In this document: piece by piece, positions 37,702-49,391 of the stretch
How positions within the stretch are numbered: position 1 is the stretch's first letter
How the letters are laid out: each line of letters starts with the position of its first letter
The notes under the pieces: generated by a model
Databases searched by the model: none
What the model was told of the DNA's origin: nothing
What the model saw: only the letters and a program-made list of their open reading frames with translations
Made by a program: the position numbers and the translations under genes
NCBI GenBank assembly: GCA_947311845.1
Contig: CAMZMU010000027.1
Coordinates: 32,379,723 to 32,443,722, forward strand
Source of the DNA: Poa pratensis
Lineage: Eukaryota; Streptophyta; Magnoliopsida; Poales; Poaceae
DNA length: 64,000 bases
Direction of reading: 5' to 3'

Positions 37702-39368
37702 TCCATAAAAGTGAGTTGTTTTGTTTTGGCGATGCTCAGGATGAGGCTTCCCAATATGCCGAGTTATTCGGCAGCAGGATAGGCCAATTTCCAATAAGCT
37801 ATCTAGGCATCCCGATTCATTTCAAGAGGCTTACGATTGCTCAATGGAAACATGTAGAGGAACGGCTACAAAAAAGGTTGAGTAGCTGGAAAGGAAAGTT
37901 ATTATCCCTAGGTGGAAGATTGGTGCTCATAAATTCAGTACTAACAAACATGATACTGTATATGATATCCTTTTTTCAAATACCCAAAGGAGTCTTGCAT
38001 CGATTGGATTACTTTCGATCTAGATTTTTTTGGCAAGGGGATAATGAAAAAAAGAAATATCGGCTAACCAAATGGGATGTAGTGTGACGACCTAAGGATC
38101 ACGGTGGTCTTGGAATTCAAGACCTCGAGGTCAAGAATAGGGCCCTGCTCGGTAAATGGTTGTTTAAGCTTCTAACCGAGGACGGGATATGGCAAACTCT
38201 TATCAGGAGAAAGTATGTAGGCTCAAATGCGGTATCACAGGTTGTTTGGAAACCTGGTGATTCACACTTTTGGGCCGGCTTAATGGCGACGAAGAAATTC
38301 TTCTTCCCCTATGGCAAATTCTCCATTAAAGATGGTTCGGAGATAAGGTTTTGGGAGGATAGGTGGCTTGGAACTACCTCACTCCGAGAACAATATCCGG
38401 CTTTATACAGTATAGTCCTTGGACGCCACAAAAGCGATACGCTCGCTCAAGTGATGGAGGAAAATCCTCCACATGTGACGTTCAGAAGAGACCTCATTGG
38501 ACCTAGGCTGGTCGCTTGGCAAGAACTGCTACTGCGCCTAGCTAACGTCAATTTGACACAGGGCCACGATGTGTTTCGGTGGAATTTACAAACCAATGAT
38601 AAATTCTCTGTGGACTCCATGTATAAAGCCTTAATCCAACCAGATGTGCCGGTAGATAATAATAAGAAAATCTGGAAGATGAAGATCCCACTTAAAAACA
38701 AAGTTTTTGCTTGGTATCTTCGTCGAGGAGTTATTCTTACTAAAGACAACCTTGCTAAACGCAACTGGCATGGGAGTAAACAGTGTGTCTTCTGTCACAA
38801 GGACGAGACTACAAAACACTTATTCTTCGAGTGTCATTTTGCTAGTTCTATATGGTCAATCATCCAAATAAGTTCTACTATTTACCCCCCCCCCCCCACA
38901 AGCATTGCCAATATTTTTGACAGTTGGCTAAATGAGGTGGATAATAGGTTTAAACAACTTATTAGGGTGACAGCGCTTGCCGTTATATGGTCGCTATGGT
39001 TTTGTAGAAATGACAAGGTTTTTAATGATAAAAATAGCTCTCTTATGCAGGTAATCTACAGAACTACAGCTACGCTCCGTTCGTGGTCTCAGTTGCAACG
39101 TGTGGTACATCGAGACCTGTTTATGGAGGTGTGTGCAAGACTGGAGAATACGGCGAGAGACTTTTTATCCCAACATGGATGGCAACATAATTTGCGTCTT
39201 GGCCCTCCAACCGCTTAGGAGTACTTACAATTTCTCATGATGATATGTAATTCGCCTTCTAAGATATAGTACCTTCGAACTTGTTGTGGCTGTATGCATC
39301 TTAGTTATGCAGAGGCTGAGTGTAATACTTAAACCTTTTAAATAATAAAAGCTCCCTTTATCTAAAAA
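37702..39368 (+). mobile_element. Young 5'-truncated LINE inside the CACTA terminus
   Basis: Flanked by a perfect 16-bp duplication AAGAAGACTCCCCCTT (37686-37701 and 39369-39384), itself part of the CACTA terminal repeat. It ends with AATAATAAAAGCTCCCTTTATC and an A run. It is about 1.67 kb, truncated within the reverse-transcriptase domain. Perfect duplication and few coding defects indicate a recent event, later than the CACTA insertion. Confidence 0.9.
37716..39218 (+). pseudogene. LINE ORF2 C-terminal half (RT end, zf-RVT)
   Basis: The first block, 37716-38087, ends the reverse transcriptase ('FPISYLGIPIHFKRL', 'LSSWKGKLLSLGGRLVLINS'). The frame is stopped by one TGA at 38085 where the family has Cys (normally ...WDVVCRPKD-like). 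It then continues in the same frame, 'DHGGLGIQDLEVKNRALLGK', 'FSIKDGSEIRFWEDRWLG', 'NKVFAWYLRRGVILTKDNLA', zinc-binding 'QCVFCHKDETTKHLFFEC', to a TAG at 39218. Apart from truncation, a single point change separates this from an open frame. Endonuclease and most of RT are missing. Confidence 0.88.
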
Positions 39369-39733
39369 AAGAAGACTCCCCCTTAAGCAACACATATCTT
39401 ACAACGAAGTAAATATGTGTTGTAAGTTTTCTGTGTAGATACGCATATAACTGGTGCAGCCTATATCCGATGTCTATTGTATGGTCCTGCGAAAGTTTGC
39501 CGCCAAAACTCTGTTGTAGTGGGAAGTTTTCCATCGTGGGCGGGCTCCCGACGCTTTTGTTTTAGTCGCGCGCCCACAAACATGGGCCAAAATAAAATAA
39601 GAAGCAAAAATCACGATAACTAACACAGGAATATTAAGGTTCATTGTTCACTAGTCATATTTTTCCCCACCGAGCGAAACCCTCGTGCGCCGCCAGATCC
39701 TCCCTTCAAGGCCACCCTTTGAAGTCGCTCACG

Positions 39734-39931
39734 ATGGAGGATGTTGATCCCTCGTCCACCAGCATGGGCAGATCCGATCTGTTTTGGCTAATGGCTTTCT
39801 CAGAACGTAAGTCTCCGCCACTTCAATCCCTTAGATCCAATGACGCCATCCTCATCCCTGGCCAGGGGCTCCGCATCGGCGAACTCGATGACCTCCGACG
39901 CGTTAACAGCCACTATCAGCCTCGCCGATGA
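39734..39931 (+). other. Possible captured coding fragment inside CACTA
   Basis: MEDVDPSSTSMGRSDLFWLM and onward to '...RRVNSHYQPRR', 65 codons, in a locally GC-richer block with an AG/GT-like context near 39810. It is preceded by C-rich DNA resembling a gene 5' UTR. Non-autonomous CACTA elements often carry host gene pieces. No parent gene recognised. Confidence 0.3.
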
Positions 39932-42000
39932 ACTGCAGGACCCTGCTCCCGGACCTCGTGATCGTCGCCCTACAACACCAACAATCTCCTCTGACCTGTC
40001 TCAAGGTGCCCTGAACTCGTCCCTCAATTGGTTCCTAATTGCATATCCAATAATTTATTTTATATTTTGCCTATATTCCCAATTTATGTTGCCCAATTGT
40101 TGGAATTATGGATAGCTCTGTATTTGTAAACTGTCGTGGTACAGTAGATGGAATAGTCTGACGAACGTTGTCTCTCATAGTTCTCTTGACTTAACTTTGT
40201 ATGTTGCAGGATCTAAAGTAATACTTCCAAACTATGTGCGCACATTCTGTACTGCTTGCAGTATTGGTCCATTTTTTGTAATACATGTTCGTTCTTTTGA
40301 ATACATGTCTATTTCAGGATGGTAAGGTGTATGAGCATAGGATCTAGGCAGGCTGCAAGATCCGGTTCAGGTGGATCAAGATAGAGGTCAAGGAAACATA
40401 AGATGGAACAGGTACTAGTCTGGGCGTGGTGAATCGATAGTGCTGCTAGCTGAGGTTTGGACTGAAATTGATAAATGAGTTTTCCTTATCAGATCTGATT
40501 AGTAGTGATGTCTAGTTCAAAGTGGCACTGGTTGACTTAAGCAAGACTCGATCTGTCCATGTTAGAATATATACAGAAAAACATTACTATCCTGTTTGCT
40601 ACTGGTTTCGGCCTGCGAAACTACAGAGACAGGTGTGTTTCTCTTTCCTATTCTGATCGCTAATCAATTGATTCAGTTCTGTGCCCTGCAGCTAGAAGAA
40701 AATTTTCAGTCTACTCCCTGTGTGTGTACCAGATGAACTAAACATCACGCATTCGAGATTCGGATCTGGCGCTAACTACGGGGAGACATGAATGGAATTA
40801 TGTTACTTTTACCTTGCAGATTTTTTGCCTACATGATGTTGTTCAAGTTACCAATTCCTTGTCACTCTTAGATAATCTTTTGTATTCAAAATTTCCTTTC
40901 AGGTGCCTTGTTCTTGAACTACATGATTAAAGCCAGAAAAAAGGTATTTATAATCAGGGAACATGTGGGAAGGACTAGGTTTTTTACTATCTCATATCGA
41001 TTCAGTTGTGTGCAGCCTGCAGGTTTCTTGGTCTGCTAGAATTATAATGTGCGATCCCTTCCTAACTCTATAGGTAAGCATAATTTAGTTGGCAAAACAA
41101 ACTTACAAAAGCATGGTTGTCCCTTCGTTTGGCTTGTGCAAACATCTTATGTTCATGAGTCAAAGTGATTTGCCCGTTCATATCGTCTCTAATAAGCACA
41201 CCATAAGTGCTAAATGCATTGTCATATATGCAGCTTGAATGTTCCCTTACTATTTATTTTAAGCATGAAATAACTTGATTTAGTTACACCCTTTCATATA
41301 CTGGCATGGCTTTCCTTCTCACGGTAGATGACTGGAGCCATCATATTTAACTCCTGGTGTGTGAACTTCTGCTTATGGGCATTTTCTTCAATCGATTAGT
41401 TAATAAAGGACTCTGATCTTATTTCTGATGGAGGACCCGTCATATTTATTTCTTATACATATTCCTTTTTTCTTTCTTCTGTGTGGTAGCAAATATTACT
41501 TGTGGGTCTGATGTCCATTTCAAATGCATAGGATAGCAAACATGCCTTGCATGCCGAATTAGCTTTGGCATGCCACCAAGGTGAATATACGTACAATTTT
41601 GTTAGCAAGTTAATTCACTACATGCTTCACTGTTTTTTCCACTTTGATACTGAATATGAACATTTTGTATATGCAGGTCGCATACATCAGAAGACTTACT
41701 CTATTCACATATCGGCTTTGAAGTTCTTGGCAAAGTATTACAGTGGATATATATTTAGGACTAGGTAGAAAATATCATATTTTGATGTAAGATTGTAAAC
41801 AGTCTACTCTTCATATATTTTTCATGTACGGAATGCTGATATTAATAAAAATATGTTTTTTTACCTCGAAAGGCAATCATATTCTATGATTTGTGAGTCG
41901 TGGTATGTCACATGAATTATGTGCACTCACCGAGAAAAACTTCTATAGTCTTCCTAATTGATCAAACCATCCCATCCAGAAAATAATATTTTAAATATAA
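39932..42000. other. CACTA interior, non-coding
   Basis: AT-leaning DNA with T-rich, intron-like stretches and short open frames (for example 41547-41768) but no known domain. It could be the intron/exon remains of a captured gene. Confidence 0.4.
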
Positions 42001-42239
42001 TTTTCATTCTGTATATGATATCTCTACCAACGCATACAGCTGTTGCCTCAAATCTGTAGCTATTCTTACAATGGTTATTTCATTGGTTACCAACGGATGT
42101 ATATGTGTTGCATTATGTCTTTGCAACGCCCGATAAGGCAACGCATTATTATCCGTTGGTAAAGTCTCTAGCAACGCCTATATGAACATTTAGATACAGA
42201 TGAATGCGTTGCTATAGGGAGTGTCTTGTTGTAGTGTAA

Positions 42240-42360
42240 GAAGCATCGACATATAATTTCACATGCCTTGGTTCCGACTTACACCATTTAGCTGTGTCAT
42301 TGTTGGTCCTCCGAGATAGAGACCTAATTGCATTTGCTGTGATCCCCGAGATATTCATAT
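42240..42360 (-). pseudogene. Old LINE RNase H domain, 5' part
   Basis: The minus strand reads 'AKWCKSEPRHVKLYVDAS', the N-terminal strand of the same RNase H domain with its first catalytic Asp (YVDAS). It joins directly to 'YQADICAGSIGAVIRD' at 37679 once the CACTA element and its TAA duplication are removed. Confidence 0.75.
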
Positions 42361-42981
42361 TTCTTTATATAAAGTTGATCTAATTTAAAAAGATTTAATT
42401 TAGAAAAAGAATAGAAATACACTTATTTAGAACCAGAGGGAAGAGGGAATGTGCGGCAGCTTGCTCTTGTGTTTCCGTGTGTACATGGAACACCAAGCAA
42501 GCACCGCCACTGAAGTATGTTCCAATGATCGTGCCTTTCAATCCAACGTACGACAGCGAGACACACATGGTGACTTCGTCAATCTTAAGATCTGATTCGC
42601 CGGTTCAGTCTCTCGGAGGTGCTCATAGAGATAGGGTGTGCGTGTGTGCGTTTATAGGGATGAGTCTATGCGCGTGTATATGAGCACCTTCGTTGTACAG
42701 TGTTTCACAACAACAAAAAATCACCCGCCCTCGTTTGCCCTGTTTCTTGAGCAATCGATTCCGATTCCATGCCTAGTTACCTAAGTATATTAAGTTGCAC
42801 CAAATTTGAGCCCTCACAGCGCTCCAGCGCACGAGCACTGTTTTACTGTGCCACTACAGTGTTGAACAGTGCCGGCAGTTTTTTTTTGCAAAAAAACCCC
42901 TGTGTTTTATGAAAATTTAGAATTGGTCCTTCCTGCTTACAAATCTCACTGAGAGGGATCAACTTGCAATGACACAAAACA

Positions 42982-43420
42982 TCAAGGAGTTCTTTGTAAA
43001 AAGTTCCACAGGTCCCCCCTTCCTCTCCTCTCTCTCCCGTGACGCCGGAGCTGCCGTCGCCGCCGACGCTCACCGCCGCCGCTGTGCTCCTCGCCGGACA
43101 AATCGATGCCCATAGTGAGCTTCGGCGTCACCTCCTCTCCCTCCTCACCGACTCTCAGCTGCTGGAACGTCGCGAGTTCACCGGAATCATCTCCGCCGTC
43201 GTCGACATCCGCCGCCGCGTTCGTAGCCTGCCGGCGACGCTCCGGCGACCATTCAGGGGCGGCGCCGCCACTCCCATGCACCCCGCGTCGAAGCGCATCC
43301 AGCGCGCCCAGGCGCACGTCCTGGCTCGCGGTGGCACGCCACCGCCGTGCTCCACGCCGCCGCGGCAGTACCACGCCATTGCTGACGTCACTGGGACGTC
43401 AGCATGGGACCCAGTTGTCA
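42982..43420. other. GC-rich exon-like fragment in the candidate Helitron
   Basis: Both strands are open (minus 43374-42982, 130 codons, Arg/Gly-rich; plus 43039-43494, 151 codons, including 'ELRRHLLSLLTDSQLLERRE'). Composition changes abruptly at about 43430 to AT-rich DNA. It looks like a captured host exon, parent unknown. Confidence 0.35.
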
Positions 43421-43554
43421 GGGTCTTTTTTTTTCACAAGAAATTTTCAGAAAATAGTATTTCCATGACAAGTGGGCCCTCCCACATTATTTGAATTTCA
43501 GAAACTGAATAATATAATACATCCAAAAATTTCAAAACTATCCACCGGGGAAAA

Positions 43555-43802
43555 AATATATATATATCACAATCAAAAAAATGCAGATTATTTATGTCAT
43601 CCAATCGAATTTAAAATTTGAATATTTTTAAATTAAAACAACTTACAAACATGATCATTTCGTAAAATGAACATATATGTATATATATCACAAATAATCA
43701 CAAGAAAAAAATGCAGATTATTTATGTCATCCAACGAATTTTAAATTTGAATATTTTAAAATTAAAACAACTTTCAAACATGATCATTTTGTAAAATGAA
43801 AA
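43555..43802. repeat. 130-bp tandem duplication
   Basis: Two copies with period 130: ATGCAGATTATTTATGTCAT starts at 43581 and again at 43711. Both are followed by similar text (AACATGATCATTT, GTAAAATGAA). The copies differ by a few substitutions and small indels. AT-rich and non-coding. Confidence 0.85.
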
Positions 43803-45172
43803 TAATTCATTCCTAAAAAAATTTTCCAGTATGAATTTTTTTGAAAAAACTGAACACGCACAACCATAATATAATTCCTTTGATTATAGTGTTACATAGG
43901 AAGATTATAGCAAAATAAAAACACACTTGCTTAAACTTAAAAAGTGCCTAGATAAATAAATATTTGGAGGAAATGCAACTTCATTTCCTCCAAATATGGA
44001 TAAAAAACCTTTAAAAAATACCAACATGGCATTTCAATTTGCTAAAAACTTGGAACTACACTAATATATACCAAAAATGCTCACAAAAAAAAAGGAAAAC
44101 AACTAAACATTTCAATTTGCTATTAAAAAGAAATGAATATACTCTAAAATATATCCACATAATCTAAATGTAATTTCCCTAATTACATTAATTCGTATTC
44201 ATAAAATCAAATTGAACATTTCAATTCGATGAACATTTAAAAACACGAAAAAAATACATCGAACTGTTCAGGGAAAAAAACATGAACAAAATTAAGGATT
44301 TCAAATTGCTAAAGAATTTTTGTTTTTTTGGAGAATCTTGAAAATATCAACATACTCACATTTCAACTTACTAAATATTTGGAAATACACTAAAATATAT
44401 CAAAATAATCACAACAAATACATTCAACACAAATGAACTTTTCAATTTGCTACTCTAAAATTTATCAATATAATATAAATGTATTTCCTCTAACTATATT
44501 GAGTCAAGTTTGATAAATGCTCGCATATTGCTTCCACCCTAATTATGGAGTTAAAATTTACATTTCAACTTACTAAATATTTGGAACTACGCTAAAATAT
44601 ATCAACATACTCACAACAAATACATGCAACACAAATGAACATTTCAATTTGCTAAAAAAATGGATTAAAATTAGGCGCTCCACGGAAATTTAAGAAAATG
44701 CTGAACCTCTAACATGTGGGCCCACTTTGCTTACACAATTTCTAGGTAAAAAAAATGCAAAAGCAATAATTTAAAATCTATCCACCAGAAAAATGTGACA
44801 AAAAAAACATGCTAACTACTTACGACAAAAAACAAACTTTTTGAACATTTTAACTGAGCAAGTATTTAGAGAAAACCTAAATGCATTCCCTCTAATTAAA
44901 TAGAGTTGGATTTAAAAAAAAATACACACTATATTCCCACTGATTATGGAGCTTAATTAAATATGCCAAACTACAAACATAAACCTATATATATTTGAAC
45001 ATTTTAAATTGCTGAAATTTTTAATCTACTCCAGACGATATATTTCAATGAATTTTACCATTTCAAATTGAAAAAATACCCAAAAAAATCAAAACTGCCA
45101 CTTCTCTTTACAAGATATATTATACAGCTAAAACAAAAGAAACAAAACATTAACACAGAATTTATCATCAAG
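43803..45172. other. AT-rich non-coding stretch with dispersed similar phrases
   Basis: Phrases such as CATTTCAATTTGCTA, ACTAAAATATATCAACATA and ACTAAATATTTGGAACTAC recur several times at irregular spacing, suggesting a worn tandem array. No coding content. Confidence 0.5.
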
Positions 45173-45205
45173 GGCGCGGCGTGCCGTGACGCCTAATTCC
45201 CCTAG

Positions 45206-45928
45206 TATTGATACACATGTCGCAGTCCGACAAACCCATACGGTAGCTCCTCTCGGAGGATTACGCAAACGCTTTCGTCACACATGAGCAGCACCCAAAA
45301 AGGTTGCTCGGATATTTCATCACTTATTTTGGCAGTACTCAGATATTTCATCTCTCTTTCTTGGAGGTACACAGATATTTCATGCGTTGACAAACATTTC
45401 ATTGTCCCACAGAATCACAGATCCAGCAAGAATGTTTAAGGACTGGTGGTGTTGATTTCTTGTAAAGTTATTTCAGACCCAAATTCAGATTTCTTCGATT
45501 TAATAGAAGATAGAAGTAGAAAGACTTCATGATGATCAAGTGATTTACATATACAGTGAGGAAACAAATGGTAATTCATACGATCTTTTCCGGTACTCTT
45601 GGCAACTCAGTATTGTATTCTCAACGGTTCATGAATGTAACAAATGTAGTACATGTTGATAACAAATTTATCTTGGTGCAAACTGAGCGCAGGGTCCATA
45701 CAGATACAAAGATACTCTCAAAATACACTTGCTAATCGATGATTTGCTGCTGTGTTCCCGGCGCCATATCTCGTTCCATCGAGTGATGCGGCACCAAGAT
45801 ACGCAATGATGCGGTTTTCTATCCGTGGACTCTTCCCAGTCAGTATGTTTGCGGTATTTGTGGCTTCATCAGGCACTGAGGGTACAACATCAGCTAGGTA
45901 TTTGAAGGAACAACTCTGGCAGGCTCGC
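45206..45928. other. 3' flank of the unknown-function gene
   Basis: Probably includes the 3' UTR of the gene at 45929-48521 (transcribed leftward). No separate gene recognised. Confidence 0.4.
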
Positions 45929-48521
45929 CTACTTATGTGCTAAAGACGAGTCCATGACACTGCATGATTTGTCCATGAACTGCAAAATGGGTTCAAGAAA
46001 TGAAGGTGGTTAGTATTTTGTGAAGAAGCATGTCAATAACAACAAATACATTATAAATGTAATGCACATGTTCTTCCTAGGCTAAGCTAGAATAAGGTCA
46101 AAATATAGATTTGGACATCAACAACTACAAGGAGAAGCTACCATTCTATGGGCATTTACAAGCATAGATGACCAGAATTCAGAACACATCAGACCATGTA
46201 CTATGTAAGCATATTCCAAGCAAGTGAAGAGTTACAAATGGAACTTTTCATGCTTCGCCAATAAGTCTAGGCCTCGACACTAACTTCTGAGATGATTGGT
46301 TCAATGGTTGGAATATCTAAACTGATCAAACAACATACCAGCACCTTTCTTTAAGATACAGCTCAACGCATTTAACACTGGACCAACCCATCCAACATGA
46401 CTAAAGCCCACTAAGATTTCTTAACACCAGCAGGCAAACATATATTTTTTATAAAAGTTATTGCCCAGGCTGTCAGGGGCATGTCTATGAACTAATTCAG
46501 CATAAGGACTGCATATTTAAGAATAAAGAAACCTAACGGCAATGCCTTCCTTAAAAATGCACCATCCATATTAATGCGGCAACTAAGTGGCACATAAAAA
46601 TGTAACCAATATGTATGTACGAATTGTTGCATTCAATCTGACGCACATGTCCACGGGAATACTAGTGTTTCTTTGACCATACCCAATAGGCAATAGCTGA
46701 CATAGAAGGTTGTACCAACCATATAGTTGGGCCAGCTAAGTGTACCTTAAATGTGACCAATCTGTACATATGGTTGCATTCAATACTTTTGAACTAACGG
46801 GCCCACGAATAGTATTACCAGTAAAATGCAAAGCAAGTGATACAATAACTATCAATGCATAATGTGCAACTATGCAACATGCTTTGATGACTTAAATCAT
46901 TTACAGCTAGTGCACTAAGAAGACCAAGCGACAGCTACATATCCTATTTATCTTTCAGAAGAGGAGCGCATTGCAAACGAAGTTTGAACGTGAACACATA
47001 TTTGTATCAAGTTTTCCTATACAGACAACACAATCAAACAAAGCCCATTCTGCAAGACTGCTAAGGTCATTTGGTAGCACATAAGTTTGATTACAGATTA
47101 CAGATACTTCATAACTCAAAACACATAATCAAGATGTAATGGGACATCAGAAGGAAAGCCTCAAGATCAAGTTTACCTTCTTCATGGAATGTAATTCCCG
47201 TCCAAATGGTTCCAAGAACTTCATCTCTATATCTAGGGGCCAAACCTGCATAGAGATAACAAAATAGTAAATACCAAAATTAGCGACATGGCCTTAAGTT
47301 CTCATAATCTACAATATTCCGGACAAACTGGTTGACATTTAGCTATACAAACTATTAGCACTATACAGATCTAACTTGCAGTTAGGCAAGCACAAAAGCC
47401 AAGCACTACATTTGAATATGCAAAAACTGGACAGGTTAAAAGCACAGCGGACTTAAGTACTGAAACACCACACGCTAACGTGCAAGCAAACTTATTTAGT
47501 AATCTATTTACAAGCTTCCAGCAATCAACAAGACGATGAAATAAACTATGATATTAGTATCAGACTCGTGATAAACTCAACATAAACATACACAGCATGA
47601 TGTGCCTGAAGATACTAATCTCAAACCCTCAACCGTGTTTTTATATCATTCGATTTAGAATGCTGTAAAATATGAGCCAGATGATGCCATATTTGTGGCT
47701 ACAAAACACTATCTTGTCTAATCGAAAGCATACAGAAACAAGAATGAATGATCACCAGTGATCAACCACAGGCACCAAAGTCCAACCATGAGGTAGCGTG
47801 GATCATAATCAAGCTGAATCATCCGATCAATTCTGTATAACTGAACGGACTAATCAAATCATGATGCAGAATGATCTGACGAAACTATCAAATCGTGATG
47901 AAGAATTGGGCAAGCGGGACTATCCAATCATGGTGCGTAATTGAGGAAAACAACAGTCACGTCATTCAACAACTAATAATAGGTCGATCGATGGCATACA
48001 CACATGACGATCAGAGTACAATTAGCAATACTGCAAGCAACAAAAGGTGGACTCGTACCTTGATCCCCATGAGCCGCAGCGGCGCGTGCTGGCCGGGCAC
48101 GATGCACTCCGGCCCAGCGGCCTCCGCTACCGCCTCCATGGCGAGGCCAACCCCAATCGGATCCGGATGCTGCAGAGAAGGATCAAAATCAGGCATCCGC
48201 TCACCTACCAACCAGACCAAACCAACCGAAATTGAACCAAAGCCGGACGGCGGGACGGGTATGTACCTTCATGAGGGCGAGGGCGTAGGCGGAGTGGTCG
48301 TCCTGAGCGACCCGGAGGACGGGCGCGTGGTGGATGCGCGGGACGGGGCGGATTCCGGCGGAGCCGGTGGCGGCGACGCGCCAGGGCGCGTCGTCGCCGG
48401 CGAGGTGCGGCCGCTTGGAGGCGGAGGCGGTGGGCGAGACGGAGGAGGCCGAGGCCGCGGCGGCGGAGGCGGCGGGCAGCGCCGCGGGCGAGGACGCGGT
48501 GGTGGTGGTGAGGGACGCCAT
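45929..48521 (-). CDS. Conserved plant protein of unknown function, 161 residues
   Basis: Exons (minus): 48521-48267, 48169-48059, 47245-47177, 45979-45929, each in phase 0 with GT-AG introns. The N-terminal 55 residues are Ala/Ser/Thr-rich with few acidic residues, resembling a plastid transit peptide or a disordered tail. The conserved-looking core follows: 'APVLRVAQDDHSAYALALMK', 'HPDPIGVGLAMEAVAEAAGP', 'ECIVPGQHAPLRLMGIK', 'VWPLDIEMKFLEPFGRELHS', ending '...MDSSLAHK'. I recall similar plant-only uncharacterised proteins but no function. There is no catalytic motif or membrane helix. The long last intron (about 1.2 kb) carries no clear transposon. The GC-rich first exon and AT-rich remainder follow the usual grass gene gradient. 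Confidence 0.8.
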
Positions 48522-49118
48522 CGGGAGATGGAGGAGGAGGAACGCTCCGGTCCGGAAGAGGAGAGGATAAGGGGAGGACGGAGAGACGTTCCGTTTGCGT
48601 GTTTGGCTCGCTCGCGTCGGGAGCGGGCGTGAAGGGAGTTGGGAGGCATCTCTTTATACAACGTGCGGGGGTGGGTGGGTCGGCCCGGATGACGCGTGGG
48701 GCCGGAGCCGTTTCGTGCGAGGAAGAGTTTGGGTTGGCCTTTGGTGCCGTCTGGAATGATCTGTCAAGGCCGTGTTGATTTGAATATTGTTTTGGTAGTT
48801 TCATGGTCAATCTAGTGGTGCTAGTTACGTAGATCTGAGATCAAGGTGTAGTTCATTGTCTAGGAGAAGTGCACCGGAGTAATGAAAATTTGGATAATTT
48901 TAAATTTATCATGTTGCAAGGTTTTAGCACGGGCAAGGTATTTCTTTTTAAAAAAATGTACTAGCAAAAACATAACTAGCAACAACAGAGACCATCTATG
49001 TTGGCAAAATAAAATATTTTCTTCAAAACATCAGATGAAATTAGTAAACTAAAAAATATGTTAGATACGAGAGAAGATTAATTTTCACTACGTGCCCTCT
49101 CATCTTGATGGTCAACAT

Positions 49119-49190
49119 CAGGGACGGAGCCAGGAAAATAGTTTGGAGGGGCCAATTAGCCATTACTTTAGTTGGAGGGGGCCAATTATG
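49119..49190. mobile_element. 72-bp hAT-like remnant in unit 1
   Basis: Begins CAGGGACGGAGCCAGG and is flanked by GTCAACAT on both sides (49111-49118, 49191-49198), an 8-bp duplication. Unit 2 has the empty site (GGTCAACATTGGGTGAAGC near 49842). The CAGNGNCGGAGCCAG start is seen at ends of grass hAT-type MITEs. The far end is not a clear inverted match. Confidence 0.6.
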
Positions 49191-49241
49191 GTCAACATTG
49201 AGTGAAGCTACAATTGGCCAAAAACTTATGTGTGGTTTATA

Positions 49242-49391
49242 CTCCCTCCGTTCACTAATATAAGACGTTCTATTTAGTATTTCAATATTAAATACATGCA
49301 CGCTAAAATGAGTGGATATATGTACAAAATAAGTTAGATATGTTTTAATCAAGAAAAAGCTAAAATGTTTTACATTAGTGAACGGAGCGAG
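49242..49391. mobile_element. Stowaway MITE in unit 1
   Basis: CTCCCTCCGTTCACTAATAT at the left and inverted ATTAGTGAACGGAGCGAG at the right, with TA on both sides (49240-49241, 49392-49393). 150 bp. Confidence 0.9.

Larger units (their letters stand above)
37680..42236. mobile_element. Non-autonomous CACTA transposon
   Basis: The ends are CACTACAAGAAGACTCCC (37680) and, inverted, CACTACAACAAGACACTCCC (42236), with a perfect 3-bp duplication TAA on both sides (37677-37679, 42237-42239). Subterminal motifs agree (AAGCAACACATATC left; TAGCAACGCATTCATC inverted right; CCAACGGAT repeats near 42090-42160). Without the nested LINE it is about 2.9 kb. No transposase frame is present, so it must have moved in trans. 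It splits an older LINE in its RNase H domain. Confidence 0.88.
42362..45205 (+). mobile_element. Candidate Helitron with gene-like GC block
   Basis: The 3' end is convincing: hairpin GGCG-CGGC-gt-GCCG-tga-CGCC at 45173-45193, 8 bases, then CTAG at 45202-45205 followed by T. That is the Helitron 3' rule (hairpin, CTRR, insertion before T). The 5' end is less certain: TCTTTATATAAAGTTGATC at 42362 begins with TC and resembles grass Helitron starts, but is preceded by T rather than A. The interior has a GC-rich block (42980-43420) that looks like a captured exon, then AT-rich DNA. No Rep/helicase gene, so non-autonomous. Confidence 0.45.

Noticed and set aside
39505..39520. TTGTAGTG near 39512 as the right end of a short CACTA element
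   Set aside because: The flanking bases do not give a 3-bp duplication with 37677-37679, whereas the end at 42236 gives a perfect TAA duplication and a longer matching terminus.
47895..48632. 245-codon plus-strand frame opposite the first exon of the unknown gene
   Set aside because: Gly/Arg-rich antisense shadow of the Ala/Ser-rich N-terminus.
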